DNA of 64,000 nucleotides from an uncultured Ruminococcus sp. GTDB lineage: Bacteria > Bacillota > Clostridia > Oscillospirales > Ruminococcaceae. Below, one piece after another: positions 61,217 through 64,000 of the stretch (position 1 is the stretch's first letter; every line of letters starts with the position of its first letter). The stretch lies in assembly GCA_902783005.1 (NCBI GenBank), contig CACZPI010000125.1, positions 24,335 to 88,334 of the forward strand. The letters run 5' to 3'. Both the position numbers and the translations under genes were made by a program. The notes beneath the pieces were generated by a model that worked only from the letters and a program-made list of their open reading frames with translations, was not told the origin of the DNA and made no database searches.

Positions 61217-62477
61217 GATCATCCGCAGTGAACAGACCGACGACAGCTGCCTCTACTGCAAGCATCCGTCCGGACTGGATATTTATATCAAGGAAATGGA
61301 GGGCTTTAATTCCGCATTTGCCCTTTTTGCGACAAAATACGGCTCGATCAACACCCGCTTCCGCCTGCGCGGCGAGGCGGACTATGCCGAGGTGCCGGAG
61401 GGCATCGCGCATTTCCTGGAGCACAAGCTCTTTGAGAATGAGGACTGTGATGCATTTGAGCAGTATGCCCGCACCGGTGCCAATGCCAATGCATTCACCT
61501 CGTTCGACCAGACGGCCTATCTCTTCGGATGCTCCGAGCATTTCAATGATTCCCTGCGGATCCTGCTCAATACCGTGCAGAATCCCTATTTCACGCAGGA
61601 AACCGTGGACAAGGAACAGGGGATCATTGCACAGGAGATCCGCATGAATGACGATAATCCCGGCTGGCGGGTATTCTTCGGAATGCTGCGTGCCATGTTC
61701 CACAATCATCCGGTGCGCATTGATATTGCCGGAACGGTCGAGAGCATCCGCGAAATTGATGCGGATCTTCTGTACCGCTGCTACAATACCTTCTACAACC
61801 TCCATAATATGACCCTGTGCATCGCCGGAAATGTCCGTGCGGAGGAGGCGCTTGCCGTCTGCGACGAGCTGCTCAGGCCATGCGAGGATCAGGGACTGGA
61901 ACAGCTTTACGCCGAAGAACCGGAAGACATCGTGACAGCGTTCACAGAGGAGCATATGCCGGTCGGTACGCCGCTGTTCAATTTCGGCTTCAAGCTGCGC
62001 CCGCGCGAGGGCAGGGAAGCGGTGCGCACGGCGCTGGTTTCCTCCATGCTGCTGGAAACGCTGCTCGGTGCAAGCTCTCCCTTTTATAATGATGCGCTGC
62101 ATGAAGGGCTGCTCAATTCGGAATTCGATGTGGATGCGCCTTTCTACGGTGACGGCTACTTTGTCGTGAGCTGCGGCGGCGAGACAGCACAGCCGGAGCT
62201 GGTGCGTGACCGCATTCTGCAGGTGCTGGAGACGGCAAAGCGCGAGGGCTTTGACCGCGAGACCTTTGAACGGCTCAAGAAGGTGCGTTACGGCGACCTG
62301 ATCCGTTCCTCCAACAATGTCGAGGCAAGTGCGAACGGCATGATGCGCTCCTGGATGCGCGGTATCGGCATTTTTGACGATGCACAGCTTCTGGCATCCG
62401 TGACCTATGAGGACGCGATGCAGCTGCTGCGTGAGGAGCTTGATCCGCAGCGTGCTGTTCTCTCCGTGATCCGGTAA
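61203..62477 (+). CDS. M16 (insulinase) family zinc peptidase (YmfH-like)
   Basis: This 424-residue protein has the inverted zinc motif HFLEH (~75-79) with the downstream Glu in the EQGIIAQEI region. Partner and position match ymfF-ymfH of Bacillus. The substrate is unknown. It is translated from ATG 61203 inside the end of the preceding gene. Confidence 0.92.
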   Translation: MRNTEIIRSEQTDDSCLYCKHPSGLDIYIKEMEGFNSAFALFATKYGSINTRFRLRGEADYAEVPEGIAHFLEHKLFENEDCDAFEQYARTGANANAFTSFDQTAYLFGCSEHFNDSLRILLNTVQNPYFTQETVDKEQGIIAQEIRMNDDNPGWRVFFGMLRAMFHNHPVRIDIAGTVESIREIDADLLYRCYNTFYNLHNMTLCIAGNVRAEEALAVCDELLRPCEDQGLEQLYAEEPEDIVTAFTEEHMPVGTPLFNFGFKLRPREGREAVRTALVSSMLLETLLGASSPFYNDALHEGLLNSEFDVDAPFYGDGYFVVSCGGETAQPELVRDRILQVLETAKREGFDRETFERLKKVRYGDLIRSSNNVEASANGMMRSWMRGIGIFDDAQLLASVTYEDAMQLLREELDPQRAVLSVIR

Positions 62478-62488
62478 GGGGGCGCAGT

Positions 62489-63583
62489 ATGGAAACATTA
62501 ACAGAACTTGGCTATACCAATCTGGATGCGGATGAGATCGTCTTCCCGTATCTGGGCATTGATGTGCATGTCAGTTCCACAGCCTTCACCATCGGCAATC
62601 TTGAGGTGCAGTGGTACGGCATCATCATCGTCATCGGCCTGCTGCTGGCGATGTTCATGGCCTTCCGCAATATGCGGCGTGTCGGGCTGGATTCCGACCG
62701 TGCCGTGGATGCGATCATCGGCGGCATCATCGGTGCCATGGCCGGCGCGCGGGCGTATTACGTCATTCTGAACTGGGAGGATTACCGCGGCGACATCAAG
62801 GCGATCCTCAACACCCGCGAGGGCGGTCTTGCCGTATTCGGCGGCCTGATCGGTGCGGTGATCGTCGGCGGCATCATCTGTAAGCTCCGCAAGGTGAAAT
62901 TCCTGCCGATGATGGATCTGTGCGGTGTGGGCTTCCTCATCGGACAGGGCATCGGACGCTGGGGCAATTTCACGAACCAGGAGGCATTCGGCCGCAATAC
63001 CAATTTCTTTCTCGGCATGAGCGGCGGTACTGTACAGCGCTGGATCGTCTATCATTCAGCCGATGCAACGACAGGCGGTGCGGTGCTCGATCCGGATGTC
63101 CCGGTGCATCCGTGCTTCCTGTATGAATCCATCTGGTGTCTGACCGGTGCGCTGCTGCTGTGGCTGACACTCAAAAAATGGCGAAAATTCGACGGACAGA
63201 TCATTCTGATGTACATGGTCTGGTACGGATTCGGGCGCTTCTGGATCGAAGGGCTGCGCACAGACAGCCTGACGATCGGATCGCTGCGCGTATCGCAGGC
63301 ATTGGCAGCCGTGATCTGCGTGGCATCGCTGGTGTTGCTTTTCGTGAATCTCTCCCACGTCAAGCGGATGGGACGCGATTACAAGCTGTATGTGGATACC
63401 GCTGAATCCAAGGCGCTTCTTGCTGAGGCAGACAAGCGTGCCGAGGAGGCTGCGGCGAAAAAACAGGCAAAGCAAAATCCCGATGCTCCGACGGAATCCG
63501 TCGTTGCAGAGGAAGCAGAGGAAGCATCTGAGCAGACGCAGGATGAAGCGGCGGATGCGGATCAGGATTCTGAATCAGAATAA
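62489..63583 (+). CDS. lgt: Prolipoprotein diacylglyceryl transferase
   Basis: This 364-residue membrane protein has the Lgt signature GQGIGRWGNFTNQEAFG (~154-170), the HPCFLYES motif (~207-214) and YGFGRFWIEGLRTDS. It attaches diacylglycerol to the lipobox Cys, needed by the lipoproteins elsewhere in this window. The C-terminal ~60 residues are an Ala/Glu/Asp-rich tail not found in short Lgt. AAGGGGG precedes ATG 62489. Confidence 0.96.
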   Translation: METLTELGYTNLDADEIVFPYLGIDVHVSSTAFTIGNLEVQWYGIIIVIGLLLAMFMAFRNMRRVGLDSDRAVDAIIGGIIGAMAGARAYYVILNWEDYRGDIKAILNTREGGLAVFGGLIGAVIVGGIICKLRKVKFLPMMDLCGVGFLIGQGIGRWGNFTNQEAFGRNTNFFLGMSGGTVQRWIVYHSADATTGGAVLDPDVPVHPCFLYESIWCLTGALLLWLTLKKWRKFDGQIILMYMVWYGFGRFWIEGLRTDSLTIGSLRVSQALAAVICVASLVLLFVNLSHVKRMGRDYKLYVDTAESKALLAEADKRAEEAAAKKQAKQNPDAPTESVVAEEAEEASEQTQDEAADADQDSESE

Positions 63584-63596
63584 GGAGGAACTACAA

Positions 63597-64000
63597 ATGG
63601 CAAATCTTATCGACGGCAAGGCAGTCTCTGCCAAGGTCAAGGAGCAGGTGCGTCTGGAGACACAGGCGCTCATTGAAAAGCACGGCATCACGCCGGGGCT
63701 CGCAGTCGTGATCGTCGGGAATGACCCGGCATCGCGTGTGTATGTCAACAACAAGAAGAAGGCCTGTGAGGCAGTGGGCTTCAAGTCCTTCGAGTATGCG
63801 CTCCCGGAGGAGACCACGCAGGAGGAGCTGCTTGCACTGGTGGAAACACTCAACAACGATCCGAATGTCAACGGCATTCTGGTGCAGCTGCCTGTTCCGA
63901 AGCAGATCGACGACAAGGCCATTATCAATGCCATTGACCCGAAGAAGGATGTGGATGCCTTCCATCCGGAGAATGTCGGCCAGATCATGATCGGTGACTA
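63597..64000 (+). CDS. folD: Bifunctional methylene-THF dehydrogenase/cyclohydrolase FolD (3' truncated by window)
   Basis: The first 134 residues are present. They include GNDPASRVYVNNKKKACEAVG with the catalytic Lys/Tyr region, GILVQLPVPKQI and DPKKDVDAFHPENVGQ. FolD interconverts methylene- and formyl-tetrahydrofolate. AAGGAGG precedes ATG 63597, 13 nt after lgt. The gene runs off the window end. Confidence 0.96.
   Translation, partial: MANLIDGKAVSAKVKEQVRLETQALIEKHGITPGLAVVIVGNDPASRVYVNNKKKACEAVGFKSFEYALPEETTQEELLALVETLNNDPNVNGILVQLPVPKQIDDKAIINAIDPKKDVDAFHPENVGQIMIGD

Overview
The window reads as a Firmicutes chromosome of the Ruminococcaceae/Oscillospiraceae type, most like a fibre-degrading, spore-capable Ruminococcus of moderately high GC. 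The pointers are a spoIIAA-spoIIAB-sigF operon, a HrcA/CIRCE-type groESL promoter, a secreted protein ending in a type I dockerin, a lipoprotein GH5 cellulase, IreB, and many textbook sigma-A promoters (TTGACA-17-TATAAT). This assignment is inference from gene content; there is no rRNA in the window. Housekeeping genes are strongly GC-biased at third positions, so long open frames antisense to real genes are common and were ignored.

Layout. 0-0.5 kb: end of an unknown gene and an ACT-domain protein. 0.5-8 kb: a six-gene minus-strand signalling operon (BspA-type LRR protein, Ser/Thr kinase with zinc ribbon and FHA-like tail, VWA protein, PP2C phosphatase, membrane GGDEF protein, cytidine-deaminase-like protein with Gln/Pro repeats). 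8.2-10.5 kb: divergently transcribed sugar-binding-type lipoprotein plus membrane GGDEF-like protein with an AADEF signature. 10.7-11.1 kb: tRNA-Val, Asp, Gly and Cys. 11-16 kb: left-handed beta-helix protein, tiny membrane peptide, MnmM-type methyltransferase, dockerin/transglutaminase protein and Amidase_3. 16-21.8 kb: LEM-3-like GIY-YIG protein, GNAT, an SDR/alcohol-dehydrogenase pair and a D-Ala-D-Ala carboxypeptidase homologue whose three active-site motifs are all altered.

22-33.4 kb is mostly core metabolism and maintenance: pgi, a small P-loop protein, yceD-rpmF, a PDZ-radical SAM (DUF512) protein, YhfC-like protease, der, plsY, two tandem SUFU-domain paralogues and groES-groEL. 33.5-43.2 kb: cytidylate-kinase-like protein, GH5 cellulase, Nudix, CPBP protease, polysaccharide deacetylase, ireB, DUF1540, a Nudix-MutY fusion and the spoIIA operon. 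43.5-48.7 kb: VTC polyphosphate polymerase-like / DUF4956 / carbohydrate-binding-domain lipoprotein, an unassigned structured RNA-like region, and an ECF sigma/anti-sigma pair. 49-56 kb: ribbon-helix-helix protein and clpB, an AT-rich XRE / zinc-ribbon-Ltp pair that looks acquired, a GH26-like protein and a coiled-coil zinc-ribbon protein. 56-64 kb: a five-copy 37-bp hairpin repeat, a SWIM/SNF2 helicase, tRNA-Arg, two M16 peptidase homologues, lgt and the start of folD.

The strongest candidate for an undescribed system is the 0.5-8 kb kinase/phosphatase/VWA operon. It combines a TerY-P-like phospho-signalling triad with a GGDEF enzyme and a predicted zinc deaminase-fold protein, and it faces a second GGDEF-linked sensor pair across a shared 400-bp promoter region. 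Other unusual items are the inactive-looking penicillin-binding protein, the bacterial LEM-3-like nuclease, tandem SUFU genes, the Nudix-MutY fusion, a dispersed ~75-bp repeat and the structured intergenic region near 47 kb.
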